Source of the DNA: an uncultured Bacteroidota bacterium
GTDB taxonomy: Bacteria; Bacteroidota; Bacteroidia; Chitinophagales; Chitinophagaceae
Direction: 5' to 3'
Assembly: GCA_903831575.1 (NCBI GenBank)
Contig: CAIKYB010000013.1
Span: 1-64,000 of the forward strand
Length of the DNA: 64,000 bases
Position 1 is the stretch's first letter. Every line of letters begins with the position of its first letter. Positions 28,674 to 38,091 of this stretch are shown here, piece after piece. The notes beneath the pieces are model-generated. The model was given only the letters and a program-made list of their open reading frames with translations. It did no database searches and was not told the DNA's origin. The position numbers and the translations under genes were made by a program.

Positions 28674-29159
28674 TTGATTTGTCCAGGAATTATAAATTGT
28701 GAAATAAATTGCTCCAAAAAATGTAGGTTTGCTATTAAAAAATTGGCAGAAATAAATATCATATTAACCATTTTAGAAACGCTCAAGCAAGCTAACCCTG
28801 AGAATGTATTCATCAGTAGTTTGTATGACCAATTTTGTAATCGTGGCGGATTGAGTAAAAAACAACTGGAAGGACTTTATGATGTAGCAGCAAAAACAGG
28901 TTTGATATCAACAGCAAAGTTAGCTACACTTGAAGCTATCATCAAAAAGAAGCCAACCCGATACAAATCAGAAGTCATCAAAAAATTACCTGAGCAGATC
29001 ATAGATCCTACTATTCTTTTATTGTTAAATCAAATTCTGGAAAAATACCCTCAACATAAAATGGCCTTGTTTATGCAATCAAAATGTAAACATAATGATG
29101 CCTTAACTGATTTTGAAATTGTCGAAATAAAAAGACTCGGAAAAGTCCTTCTAAAATAA
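28674..29159 (+). CDS. Cys-rich N-terminus protein, unknown, upstream of S46 peptidase
   Basis: 161 residues with a TTG start at 28674, preceded at about 5 nt by AGAGGAA; there is no usable ATG in the first 125 codons. The N-terminal segment CPGIINCEINCSKKC has Cys at 3, 9, 13 and 17, suggesting a metal site. The rest is helical, with a motif (FISSLYDQFCNRGGLSKKQLEGLYD) like the F-x-x-S-L...G-L-S-x-K-Q helix seen in various phage and bacterial small proteins. I do not know its function. The S46 peptidase starts 7 nt after its stop, so they are probably cotranscribed. Confidence 0.65.
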   Translation: MICPGIINCEINCSKKCRFAIKKLAEINIILTILETLKQANPENVFISSLYDQFCNRGGLSKKQLEGLYDVAAKTGLISTAKLATLEAIIKKKPTRYKSEVIKKLPEQIIDPTILLLLNQILEKYPQHKMALFMQSKCKHNDALTDFEIVEIKRLGKVLLK

Positions 29160-29166
29160 ATATCTC

Positions 29167-31314
29167 ATGATGTACAAAAAAATAATTTGCATTATCACGC
29201 TTTTTTCTTGCTCCTTCAAAACATTTGCTGATGAAGGCATGTGGCTTCCTCAATTACTTCAGACACTTAATGAAAAAGAGATGAAGAAAATGGGGATGAA
29301 AATAAATGCGTCCGATATTTATAATATCAATAAAGGAAGTTTAAAAGACGCTATCGTTAGTCTCGGCGGATTTTGTACTGCTGAAGTCATTTCTAATCAA
29401 GGACTTCTGTTAACCAATCACCATTGCGGTTTTGATGCTGTACAAAATCATTCTTCTATTGAAAATAATTATATCCAAAATGGATTTTGGGCATACAACA
29501 AACAACAGGAATTACAAAACCCTGGATTGTTTGTGTCTTTTATTATCAGTATTGACGAAGTAACCAATAGTATTTTAAAAGACATTAAGTCAAGCATGAC
29601 TGAAAAAGAACGACAATCCATAATTGATAAAAATATTGCTCAATTAAAAAAAGATCACAAAAAAGAAAGTTATCAGGATCTAATCATCAAGCCATTTTTT
29701 GAAGGCAATAAATACTATTTGTTTGTCACAGAAACATATAAGGATATCAGACTTGTTGGCGCACCACCCTCTTCTATTGGAAATTTCGGAAAAGACACCG
29801 ACAACTGGATGTGGCCAAGACATACAGGCGATTTCTCGATGTTTAGAATCTATGCAGATAAAGACAATAAACCAGCAGCATACTCCCCTAACAATGTCCC
29901 CTACACGCCAAAACGCTCTTTGAACATTTCCTTAAAAGGAATGAAGGAAGGAGATTTCACCATGGTATTTGGATTCCCTGGAAAAACAAATGAATACTTA
30001 AGTGGATCAGCTATTGAGCAAATTATGAAAGTAAATGATCCTACTAAAATTAATATCAGACATGAAGTGCTGGATATTATGAAAAGCTTTATGGTTAAAG
30101 ATGAGGCGACTAAAATTCAATATGCTGCTAAATATGCTAACATTGAGAATGCATACAAGAAGTGGCAGGGAGAAGTTTTGGGATTAACCAGATCAGATGC
30201 TTTGCAAAAGAAAGCTAGTTATGAAAAACTTTTTTCCTCTAAAATAAAATCGAATCCAGCATGGGAAAGTCAATACGGAAGGATTTTACAAGACTTATCT
30301 AACGAATATAAAAATATAGAACCCTATGCATTGGCAAGGGATTATTATAATGAGATCATGCCAAGAATTGAAATATTTAATACAGCTTCCGTCTTGAATA
30401 CGCTGCTTCAGTCTTATTCAAAAGACATCGAAACGAAAAATGATAGTAAAGGTAAATCACTTGCAAAACTGGAAGACATTTTTAAAGAATATAACCCAGC
30501 GCTTGATCAGCAACTGTTTGAAAAGCTCATGATGATTTATGTAAATAATCAATCTGCCGATAATATTTCTCCTCTTTTAAAACAATGGCTTACTACAAAA
30601 GATATCCACGCCATTGCCAATGATATTTATACTTCATCTGTGATGACAACCCTTGAAAATATAAAAGGAATTGTAAAAAATGAGCCCAACACAACAATCG
30701 ATCTCATCAAAAATGATAATCTTTTTAAGCTTTATACCGACATCACAGAAACATACAATACACAAGTCGCTTCCCCTTTATCGATGCTACAAACGAATAT
30801 CAACAAGCTACAACGAAATTACATGCAAGCACAATTAGATGTATTCAAAAATAAAAATTTCTACCCTGATGCCAATAGCACCTTAAGAGTAACTTATGGA
30901 AATGTAAAAGGATACCAGCCAAGAGATGGCATGAAATATCATTTCTATACTTACATGGATGGCATCATGGAAAAATATAAAGCCGGTGATTACGAATTCG
31001 ATGTTCCTCAAAAATTGATTGATCTCTATAAAGCAAAAGACTTCGGTCGCTATGGAGTGAATGGCAGACAACCTGTATGCTTTATTGCTTCCAATCACAC
31101 TACTGGCGGTAATTCTGGAAGTCCGGCATTGGATGCTTACGGAAATCTTGTTGGACTAAATTTCGACAGAGTTTGGGAAGGAACCATGAGTGACCTTAAT
31201 TATAATCCTGAGATTTGCAGAAATGTAATGGTTGATATCCGTTATGTACTTTTTATTGTTGATAAATATGCAGAAGCGAAGAATCTGATTGCGGAGATGA
31301 AAATTGTGGAGTAA
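29167..31314 (+). CDS. S46-family dipeptidyl-peptidase, DPP11-like
   Basis: 715 residues, full length for S46. It has a signal peptide (MMYKKIICIITLFSCSFKTFA), and the chymotrypsin-like His is in LLTNHHCGFDAVQNHSSI near residue 86. The nucleophile region GGNSGSPALD and the S1-pocket region NFDRVWEGTMSDLNYN are near the C-terminus. In P. gingivalis enzymes an Arg at this pocket position marks DPP11 (Asp/Glu specific) and a Gly marks DPP7. The Arg in FDRVWEG therefore predicts acidic specificity; this is recall plus inference. The role is periplasmic peptide scavenging. Confidence 0.9.
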   Translation: MMYKKIICIITLFSCSFKTFADEGMWLPQLLQTLNEKEMKKMGMKINASDIYNINKGSLKDAIVSLGGFCTAEVISNQGLLLTNHHCGFDAVQNHSSIENNYIQNGFWAYNKQQELQNPGLFVSFIISIDEVTNSILKDIKSSMTEKERQSIIDKNIAQLKKDHKKESYQDLIIKPFFEGNKYYLFVTETYKDIRLVGAPPSSIGNFGKDTDNWMWPRHTGDFSMFRIYADKDNKPAAYSPNNVPYTPKRSLNISLKGMKEGDFTMVFGFPGKTNEYLSGSAIEQIMKVNDPTKINIRHEVLDIMKSFMVKDEATKIQYAAKYANIENAYKKWQGEVLGLTRSDALQKKASYEKLFSSKIKSNPAWESQYGRILQDLSNEYKNIEPYALARDYYNEIMPRIEIFNTASVLNTLLQSYSKDIETKNDSKGKSLAKLEDIFKEYNPALDQQLFEKLMMIYVNNQSADNISPLLKQWLTTKDIHAIANDIYTSSVMTTLENIKGIVKNEPNTTIDLIKNDNLFKLYTDITETYNTQVASPLSMLQTNINKLQRNYMQAQLDVFKNKNFYPDANSTLRVTYGNVKGYQPRDGMKYHFYTYMDGIMEKYKAGDYEFDVPQKLIDLYKAKDFGRYGVNGRQPVCFIASNHTTGGNSGSPALDAYGNLVGLNFDRVWEGTMSDLNYNPEICRNVMVDIRYVLFIVDKYAEAKNLIAEMKIVE

Positions 31315-31315
31315 A

Positions 31316-31443
31316 CTCAAAGTTCAAAAAGTTGAAAAGGTTGAAAGTCGTTGAAATCGGTTCGACGGTTTAATAAGTTTGTGGTTTAATCCATGAACTA
31401 ATCAACCACATTCAACCACATTAAACATTTTTCAACCAACCAT
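31316..31443. repeat. Inverted GTTGAA / TTCAACC array at a convergent junction
   Basis: The left part is rich in GTTGAAA units, the right part in ATTCAACC/TTCAACCAACC units, so a long imperfect hairpin can form. It fills the gap between convergent stop codons at 31314 and 31444. The element GTTTAATAAGTTTG...GGTTTAA is shared with 45041. Confidence 0.75.
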
Positions 31444-32211
31444 CTACTCCTTCTTCCCAAACACTTTCCTCAACAAATCAGTAACCTGAGCTGAGGGATC
31501 TTTTCTTATTTTATGTTCTTCCTGAGTAATTGTATAAAAAATAGCATCTGAAGTTTTGCCACCAACATAAGCAGCAAGATCTGTATTTACATTTTGATGA
31601 AGGAACTTATTGTAGTTGGAAAAAACATCTGACCAATACTTAGTAGCATTTACTTTTTTTAGCGACGCTTCAATAACAGGACGGATTTTTTCTGTGAGTT
31701 GTTGCGAGGTGTTTTCCTTTAAATAATTTGTTGCTGCAGAACTGTCTCCTTTCAATATTTTAAGCCCGTCTGTAATTGACATTTTCTTTATCGCTTCAAT
31801 AAAGATATCCCCTACTCCAGCAGTAGCATCTTCTGCAGCTCTGTTCATTGACAAAACTGCTTTGTCAACCAAAGAGCCCATCCCAATTCGACGCATTGCA
31901 CTTGCAACTTTTTCTGCTTCTTCTGGCATCATGATTTTCAAAATGGCATCGTTAAAAAAACCATCTGCAGCGCCCAGCTTTTTTGTACTGTTATTTGTCC
32001 CAATGGTAAGCGCTTCTTTTAATCCATTAATAATATCTTCATTAGATAAAGAAGTGCCCTTTGTTTCCGAGCTGATCTGTTTGGTTATTTGAGTAATAAC
32101 AGATGAGCTACTGTCTTTTTTTATTGCATGATTGATCTTGTCAAAAATGCCTTGTGCTTGAATGACATTAGAAAGCAACAAACTAAAACAAATTGCAATT
32201 ATTTTCTTCAT
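31444..32211 (-). CDS. DUF4197 exported protein
   Basis: 255 residues from the ATG at 32211; six upstream codons are in frame but the signal peptide MKKIIAICFSLLLSNVIQAQ starts here. The mature protein matches DUF4197: EDIINGLKEALTIGTNNSTKKLGAADGFFNDAILKIMMPEEAEKVASAMRRIG split over conserved blocks, then GDIFIEAIKKMSITDGLKIL. It is predicted to be a helical periplasmic protein. The function is unknown. It is convergent with the S46 gene. Confidence 0.85.
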   Translation of the reverse strand: MKKIIAICFSLLLSNVIQAQGIFDKINHAIKKDSSSSVITQITKQISSETKGTSLSNEDIINGLKEALTIGTNNSTKKLGAADGFFNDAILKIMMPEEAEKVASAMRRIGMGSLVDKAVLSMNRAAEDATAGVGDIFIEAIKKMSITDGLKILKGDSSAATNYLKENTSQQLTEKIRPVIEASLKKVNATKYWSDVFSNYNKFLHQNVNTDLAAYVGGKTSDAIFYTITQEEHKIRKDPSAQVTDLLRKVFGKKE

Positions 32212-32288
32212 TGTAAATGATTTGTGCAAAAATAAGAACGTCGAAGCTATAAAACTCCGACGTCTACAAGAAATTACTGGGATACTTG

Positions 32289-33515
32289 TTAAAGTTTAAT
32301 TATTTTAAACACTTTCTTCTCTGCATTGTTTCCAATTTTCAGCAGGTATACTCCTGAAGTAAGAAAGGACAGGTTGATTTTATTGACAGCAGCCAAACCG
32401 GTTGATTTATAAATAAGACTGCCGGTTAAATTATAAATTGAAATTGATTTCCCTTTTAATTCGTATCCATTCAATGCAACAATATTTAAATCATGATCAA
32501 TCGGATTAGGATAAATACTGAGTGAAACTTCCGACGGTATGGCCGGAGTTGAATTTGCAGGAACTGAACCAGCACTCTCTGTAACACTATCACATGCAGA
32601 TGAATTTAAGAACGAATTACGAGGACCATTAAGCGCAAAAAGACTTCTTATTTTATTCTTTTGCCCTGTTGTAAACAAATTCATGCAGGCATCATTAGTA
32701 TAATCCATAAAATTCATAAACATATCACCATTCGAATTGGGTGAGCAAGAACTCATGTGCGGAAATGAAGGACAATTATTATTGTAGCTGCTTTGTTGTG
32801 GTGTATCATAAATACCATCATTACCACAATCACTATCTCCCCAAATATGTTTCAACCCAAGCCAATGACCAATTTCGTGAGTTGCTGTCCTTCCTTTATT
32901 AAAATCAGGTTGGAGATTTCCAATTTTACCAAGCGCATCAAATTGAATCACAATACCATCTTTATCAGCGGGATCTCCTGGTTGTGTTGCATAACCTAAA
33001 TTGTGACCTGCTAAATTACAAACCCAAATATTTAAGTAACTGTTGCAATCCCATGCATCGTCACCACCAGCAACTGAAGATTTCATAGCATCATCAATAT
33101 TATAACTAACGTTATTGGTATGTTTTCTTATAATACCATTTGTTGGCCTGCCTAAAGCATCTGCTCTGGCGATACAAAATTTAATTCTTACATCCGCAGC
33201 AAATGGCTTAAATACATTTGGCGTATTGGAAGCATCTGCATTTAATCTGCTGTAATCTTCATTTAATACCTGAAGCTGTGATAAAATTTGCGCGTCGCTG
33301 ATATTTTGAATAGCATTATTATAAAGCACATGAAATACAACTGGGATAGAAATAATTTCGTCGGGCAAAGTATCTCTGGATTGCGTATTTGATTGATTAC
33401 TGTGAAATTCCTTATTAAACATGGATGTTTCATACTTTAAGGTTCCACAAACCCTTTGTCCGAAAGAGCCTGAAAGGGCAAACAGTATGAAGAAAATAAA
33501 TAAAGATAATCTCAT
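32289..33515 (-). CDS. M43-family zinc metalloprotease with T9SS sorting domain
   Basis: 408 residues from the ATG at 33515, where the signal peptide starts (LSLFIFFILFALSGSFGQ). The extended zinc motif HEIGHWLGLKH (about 213-223) and the Met-turn FMDYTND identify a metzincin of the pappalysin/cytophagalysin group. The last ~75 residues (LSIYPNPIDHDLN ... SGVYLLKIGN) form a T9SS type A sorting domain. It is therefore a secreted or surface protease. The Cys content of the catalytic domain suggests disulfides. Confidence 0.92.
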   Translation of the reverse strand: MRLSLFIFFILFALSGSFGQRVCGTLKYETSMFNKEFHSNQSNTQSRDTLPDEIISIPVVFHVLYNNAIQNISDAQILSQLQVLNEDYSRLNADASNTPNVFKPFAADVRIKFCIARADALGRPTNGIIRKHTNNVSYNIDDAMKSSVAGGDDAWDCNSYLNIWVCNLAGHNLGYATQPGDPADKDGIVIQFDALGKIGNLQPDFNKGRTATHEIGHWLGLKHIWGDSDCGNDGIYDTPQQSSYNNNCPSFPHMSSCSPNSNGDMFMNFMDYTNDACMNLFTTGQKNKIRSLFALNGPRNSFLNSSACDSVTESAGSVPANSTPAIPSEVSLSIYPNPIDHDLNIVALNGYELKGKSISIYNLTGSLIYKSTGLAAVNKINLSFLTSGVYLLKIGNNAEKKVFKIIKL

Positions 33516-33766
33516 CAAAATATTATTAAAAAAAATGATTAATGTTATATCATTTTTCAATGCGATATGGACTAGTCTTTAAATAGGATGATTAAGAAAA
33601 CATTTGGCAAATCGTTTGGAGGCTGGATTATGAGCAACATTAACTATTGATATAATAATAAATATCGGCTCAGAGGTGGCTACAAAATAGAAACTTATTT
33701 TTTAGAAATGAAACTATTTGTGAAATAATTTTAAATTATTTTTCCATTCAACTGTAAATGGTTTTG

Positions 33767-33774
33767 TATTTTTG
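33767..33774 (+). promoter_or_regulatory. -7 box for glutaminyl cyclase gene
   Basis: TATTTTTG, 16 nt before the ATG at 33791. Confidence 0.6.
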
Positions 33775-33790
33775 GCTCTAAATCAAAGAA

Positions 33791-34597
33791 ATGAATCGTC
33801 TAATTATACTTTCGATAATCTTTATAACCTCTTGTAATACAGATAGTAACCCAGATAACGACCCTGATATCGTAACACCGCATGTAGGAATAGACGCCCC
33901 GATAAGTTTAAGCTACAATATTATTAGCGTGTACCCGCACGATACAAGTGCCTATACTCAAGGCCTTGAATTATTCAATGGGAAAATGTATGAGGCTACA
34001 GGAGATTACGAAAATTCCTCATTAAGAATAAGCAATCACAAAACTGGATTAATCGAAAAAAAGCACCTAATGGGCACTTCCGATATTTTTGGAGAAGGCA
34101 TTACTATTTTCAAAGAAAAAATTTATCAACTTACCTGGGAAAGCAATGTGGCTTATTTGTATAATATTTCAAACATCGACAAACCCATCAAAACATTCAA
34201 CTGGCCATACGAAGGATGGGGAATCACACACAATAACCAAGACCTTATCATAAGTGATGGTTCTGCTAATCTTTACTTCGTTGATCCGGAAACATTCAAA
34301 GTAAAAAGCACCCTCTCTGTAAGAGATGACCAGGGAGCTGTAAACATGCTAAATGAACTAGAATATGTAAATGGATTCATTTTCGCTAATGTTTATCAAA
34401 CCAATTTCATTGTGAAAATTGATGCCGAAAGCGGACATGTCGTAGGAAAAATAACATTGAATGGACTACTTCAGCAAAGCGACGTTGTACCAAATCGAAC
34501 AGATGTTCTCAACGGCATCGCATACGATAGTACATCTAAAAGATTTTTCATTACAGGCAAGCGCTGGCCTAAAATGTTTGAGATAGAAGTAAAGTAA
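33791..34597 (+). CDS. Glutaminyl-peptide cyclotransferase, lipoprotein
   Basis: 268 residues. The signal ends FITSC, a plausible lipobox. The glutamine cyclotransferase fold (five-bladed propeller) shows PHDTSAYTQGLELFNGKMYEATG, FGEGITIFKEKIYQLTWE, YEGWGITHNNQDLIISDGSANL, LNELEYVNGFIFANVYQTN and DVLNGIAYDSTSKRFFITGKRWPKMFEIE; all are family-conserved. It converts N-terminal Gln to pyroglutamate on exported proteins. In Bacteroidota this is common after signal cleavage before Gln. Confidence 0.9.
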   Translation: MNRLIILSIIFITSCNTDSNPDNDPDIVTPHVGIDAPISLSYNIISVYPHDTSAYTQGLELFNGKMYEATGDYENSSLRISNHKTGLIEKKHLMGTSDIFGEGITIFKEKIYQLTWESNVAYLYNISNIDKPIKTFNWPYEGWGITHNNQDLIISDGSANLYFVDPETFKVKSTLSVRDDQGAVNMLNELEYVNGFIFANVYQTNFIVKIDAESGHVVGKITLNGLLQQSDVVPNRTDVLNGIAYDSTSKRFFITGKRWPKMFEIEVK

Positions 34598-34610
34598 TTT
34601 ACCCAAATTA

Positions 34611-34814
34611 TTACAATTGTATTGGCAATAAAACTTGATCTATTCTATGAATTATTTCATTTAAATATTGCTGATCTCTTATTCCTAAAGAATCTGTCGC
34701 ATCAATTAAAATATTAGAAAGTACCACATTGTACAATAACTTAACTTTTGCAGAGGTGACTCTATCATTGTAAAATGCAGCCGAAATAGAAACCCCTGGA
34801 TGAATTAATAAAGA
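34611..34814 (-). pseudogene. Remnant resembling the C-terminus of a fasciclin-domain protein
   Basis: A 67-codon open stretch on the minus strand, overlapping the end of the TonB receptor in another frame, without any start codon. Its translation reads IHPGVSISAAFYNDRV...KVKLLYNVVLSN...YLNEIIHRIDQVLLP. The ending resembles the N-x-V-I-H-x-I-D-x-V-L-L-P close of fasciclin domains. It is likely the tail of a lost gene; the assignment is weak. Confidence 0.45.
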
Positions 34815-37570
34815 TTATATCCAAAACTTAAATAGTACAGACCACCAATATGCGAATTACCTGGCGCGTTGTAATAATACCGATTCAACAAATTGTTAGC
34901 ACCTAGCTTTACCAATGATTTGGTTTTAGGTAATTTAAAGCTGATCTGCGCATCAAGAACATACACTGCAGGCAAATCACTATTAGCAAAATCCGCTTCA
35001 TAATATAAGCTTTGCTGCCATCTGCAATTGATATTAAATCCCAATCTTTTTGAAGGACCAAAACCACTATTAGCAAAATAAAAATTCCCTTTATATTGTG
35101 GCGTATTAAAATATGCAATAAAACCTACTGGAATATCAACCAATCTATCTGAAGAGATATTCATTCCCACAGAAAAATTCATTGCCAAGCGGTAATCTAT
35201 GCTCGCGCCAAAGCCATAAGTTTTAACTTTATCTGTTGAATTAACAGGTAAAGAGTAATAACGGTTAGCCGTATCTGCAATTGTACTTCTTATACCATTT
35301 TTAAACTGAACAGTTAATACTCTTCCAATAAAATCCTGATATTGTCCATAATAACCATACAAATCAAACATCATTTTACCTCCCATAATTAAGCCTTTAT
35401 ACCCTGCTTCAAAAGAAGAAATGGCTTCTGGCTTCAATGCTAATTTATTAAATTTAACCAACACGCTATCCCCTGCCATTAAGCTTCCTAAATCGTATAA
35501 CTGGTTGGTATTAAAATTGTATTTCGTGTTAAAATAATCATTACATCCAAGCAATCTTACTCCTGTTCCTACACCTAAATCAACCCATTGTTGTTGATTA
35601 GAAGGGAATCGATATGCAGTTTGATAAGAAAATCGCAAATGGTTGAATTCAGCTATTTTATATGTTAATGTAGCTCTTGGGGTGAAACGCCCTTTGAAAT
35701 TCTGATTTTTATCATAACGGCCAGACATAGACAATTTAAATTTATCATTAAGCTTTCTGGTAGCTTGTGCAAAAAATCCGTATTCATTTACGCTTCTTGG
35801 ATTACCGGACTCATCAGCAAACAACGTTCCTTCTGAGTTTAATAAATAGGTTTTAAATGTTGAACCAACTATTATATCTGCAATCTTAGAAGTAAATTTT
35901 GAAAGATTGTAATTTCCCTCAACACTATACAAACTTGAATGATCAAGCAATCTAGCCCCTCCCTGAGAAATAGGAATGGATCTAATAGAATCAAAGGATT
36001 TTTTAAATTGAGGTGAATTATACTCAGGTCTTCCTAAATCCGAAACTGCTCTTGCTGCCTTATGAGCATCCAAATCATTATATCCATTAAATCTATTAAC
36101 AAGATAGGTTGTTGCATAATCAATATACCAACCACGAGGGTTATGCTGTGCATCATAATAAACACTAGGCTTCCAACTTTCATTAAGCAATCTTGTTGCA
36201 ACAGTCATATTGTATGAATCTCCTGAATTTTCCTGTGTAGTATATGCACGTAATACCCAAGATTTATTTTGTAATTCTAATTTGTATTGTCCCATTTTAA
36301 AGTTAATCAATGAATATCTTTCACTTCCAGAATACACGGTATTACCAGTGCCCCAATATCCAGCAAGTACAGCTTCTGTTTTTGAAGAAATCTTATAATG
36401 TAATGATCCTCCGAATTTCAGATTAACTGTAACTGGATCAATAATCTGATTTTCAGTATACCCTGTTCTAGAAACAAAAATGTCTTTCCCTTGATTTAAG
36501 GTGTCTATAAAATTGGCAAGTAGTGGTGGCAACATATTTGCCAATGGATTTAATATATTCGATCTAATATCTACTGTGGTTTCATCTCCATAAACATTAA
36601 TCCCGTCATAATTGGGATCACTTTCCCTTGAGCCAGGAATCAAGTTACCTAGTGTTGCAGATCTTTTATAATTTCTATAATCAGAAGCTAGCCAATCTTT
36701 TGCTTGAAGTATTTCTGCATTTAATTTGAATGCAAACTTTTCACTTACCTTCTTTGCCCATCTAACGCTGAAATTATGATAAGGGGAAGGTTCTTTTTCA
36801 TTTTCGCCAAGATGCATCACGCCCTCTTTTGCAACAAAGGACAACCCCTGATATTTAAAAGGGTTTTTACTCGTCATTAATAAAGTTCCATTCATACCAC
36901 CAGAACCATACAAAGCAGATGAAGCTCCTGAAAGCAACTCCAAATTATCAATATCCAATTCACTCAATCCCACTAATGATGCAACAGGAAAATTCAAACC
37001 CGGAGCCTGGTTATCCATGCCATCTACCAACTGATTAAATCGGGTATTTCCACTTCCATTAAACCCACGGGTGGTGGGTGTTTTAAAAGTAAGAGAAGAC
37101 GTCGTAACATCAACACCTTTCAAATTTGCAACGATATCATAATAATTTGCAGACGCCGTATTTCTGATCGCAGCAGCATTTACACGCTCAATGGATACAG
37201 GAGATTCTAGTATTTTTTCCGGAACACGAGAAGCAGAAATCACCACCTCTTGTCCAAGCTTAGTAGAAGGATTCAACGACACTTCCAATTTTGTGGAGGA
37301 AGATGTTACACTCATCTCCATTTCATCAAAACCAACGGAAGAGAAAACTAGTGATGCAGGAAAAGATTTTACATTGATAGAAAAATTGCCTTTCTCATTT
37401 GTAAACGTACCAATATTCGACCCTTTAATCGTTACAGATATCGCAGCAATATTTTCTTTTGATTGACCGTTTTTTACATTTCCTAAAATGACCTTATGTT
37501 GGGCATAAGTGCTAATCAGTATTAAATTGAAAAATACTGAAATGCCTAAAAGGCGAATACAACTATTCAT
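34805..37570 (-). CDS. TonB-dependent outer-membrane receptor
   Basis: 921 residues. A signal peptide (about 1-23, ...LISTYAQ) precedes a carboxypeptidase-D regulatory-like domain (about 25-105, TIKGSNIGTFTNEKGNFSINV). The plug domain (about 115-235) has TRGFNGSGNTRFNQLVDGMDNQAPGLNF and SGASSALYGSGGMNG. A 22-strand-type barrel ends in FGYNLY, a proper aromatic terminus. It imports an unknown substrate across the outer membrane. No SusD partner or TonB is adjacent, and the remnant at 34611 is just downstream. Confidence 0.92.
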   Translation of the reverse strand: MNSCIRLLGISVFFNLILISTYAQHKVILGNVKNGQSKENIAAISVTIKGSNIGTFTNEKGNFSINVKSFPASLVFSSVGFDEMEMSVTSSSTKLEVSLNPSTKLGQEVVISASRVPEKILESPVSIERVNAAAIRNTASANYYDIVANLKGVDVTTSSLTFKTPTTRGFNGSGNTRFNQLVDGMDNQAPGLNFPVASLVGLSELDIDNLELLSGASSALYGSGGMNGTLLMTSKNPFKYQGLSFVAKEGVMHLGENEKEPSPYHNFSVRWAKKVSEKFAFKLNAEILQAKDWLASDYRNYKRSATLGNLIPGSRESDPNYDGINVYGDETTVDIRSNILNPLANMLPPLLANFIDTLNQGKDIFVSRTGYTENQIIDPVTVNLKFGGSLHYKISSKTEAVLAGYWGTGNTVYSGSERYSLINFKMGQYKLELQNKSWVLRAYTTQENSGDSYNMTVATRLLNESWKPSVYYDAQHNPRGWYIDYATTYLVNRFNGYNDLDAHKAARAVSDLGRPEYNSPQFKKSFDSIRSIPISQGGARLLDHSSLYSVEGNYNLSKFTSKIADIIVGSTFKTYLLNSEGTLFADESGNPRSVNEYGFFAQATRKLNDKFKLSMSGRYDKNQNFKGRFTPRATLTYKIAEFNHLRFSYQTAYRFPSNQQQWVDLGVGTGVRLLGCNDYFNTKYNFNTNQLYDLGSLMAGDSVLVKFNKLALKPEAISSFEAGYKGLIMGGKMMFDLYGYYGQYQDFIGRVLTVQFKNGIRSTIADTANRYYSLPVNSTDKVKTYGFGASIDYRLAMNFSVGMNISSDRLVDIPVGFIAYFNTPQYKGNFYFANSGFGPSKRLGFNINCRWQQSLYYEADFANSDLPAVYVLDAQISFKLPKTKSLVKLGANNLLNRYYYNAPGNSHIGGLYYLSFGYNLY

Positions 37571-37680
37571 ATTTTGAAATATTGGTTAATACTATTTAAC
37601 AAAATAAGAATTGTAATAGTATTAAAGAAATAATATTTTCAACATTGAAAAGAACAGTACAAATAATTATCCTATCCAAC

Positions 37681-38088
37681 TCACTCCACAATTTCTCCAT
37701 AATCAACAAATAACTCTTCCCCTTCAATAATGTCTCGAAGTGCTTCAAAATCCATTCCTTCATCAATAGATTTAATATTGGGTGTATCTGAGTGATTGAT
37801 GTAGATCACAGGATCAATGATCTTAAACCCATATTCAGGAACATAATAATGGTCATTATCAAACAAACAATGATTCTCTACCAAAAAGCGACTGTGTTCT
37901 GGTAAATTTTCTATTTCAGCTTTAGAAATTTTTATCCACTCTGAACTGTCTTGTGAGAAAAGACTACGCTGCCCTTTATTGATATTTCTTATGGCAAAAA
38001 CTCCAATACCCTGAACCTGAGATGGCTTGAGCATTACGAATGTATTATTGGTCAACTCGTCTATGAGTTGTTGTTTTGCATTAAACAT
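37681..38088 (-). CDS. SET-domain protein (possible lysine methyltransferase)
   Basis: 135 residues. SET motifs in order: GIGVFAIRNINKG (27-39), YINHSDTPNIKS (96-107) and GEELFVDYGE (123-132), which form the SAM and knot region with the catalytic-type Tyr. It lacks pre-SET and post-SET cysteines, as other bacterial single-domain SET proteins do. It would methylate a protein lysine; the substrate is unknown. The stop is separated by only 3 nt from the methyltransferase gene at 38092 on the same strand. Confidence 0.82.
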   Translation of the reverse strand: MFNAKQQLIDELTNNTFVMLKPSQVQGIGVFAIRNINKGQRSLFSQDSSEWIKISKAEIENLPEHSRFLVENHCLFDNDHYYVPEYGFKIIDPVIYINHSDTPNIKSIDEGMDFEALRDIIEGEELFVDYGEIVE

Positions 38089-38091
38089 TTT

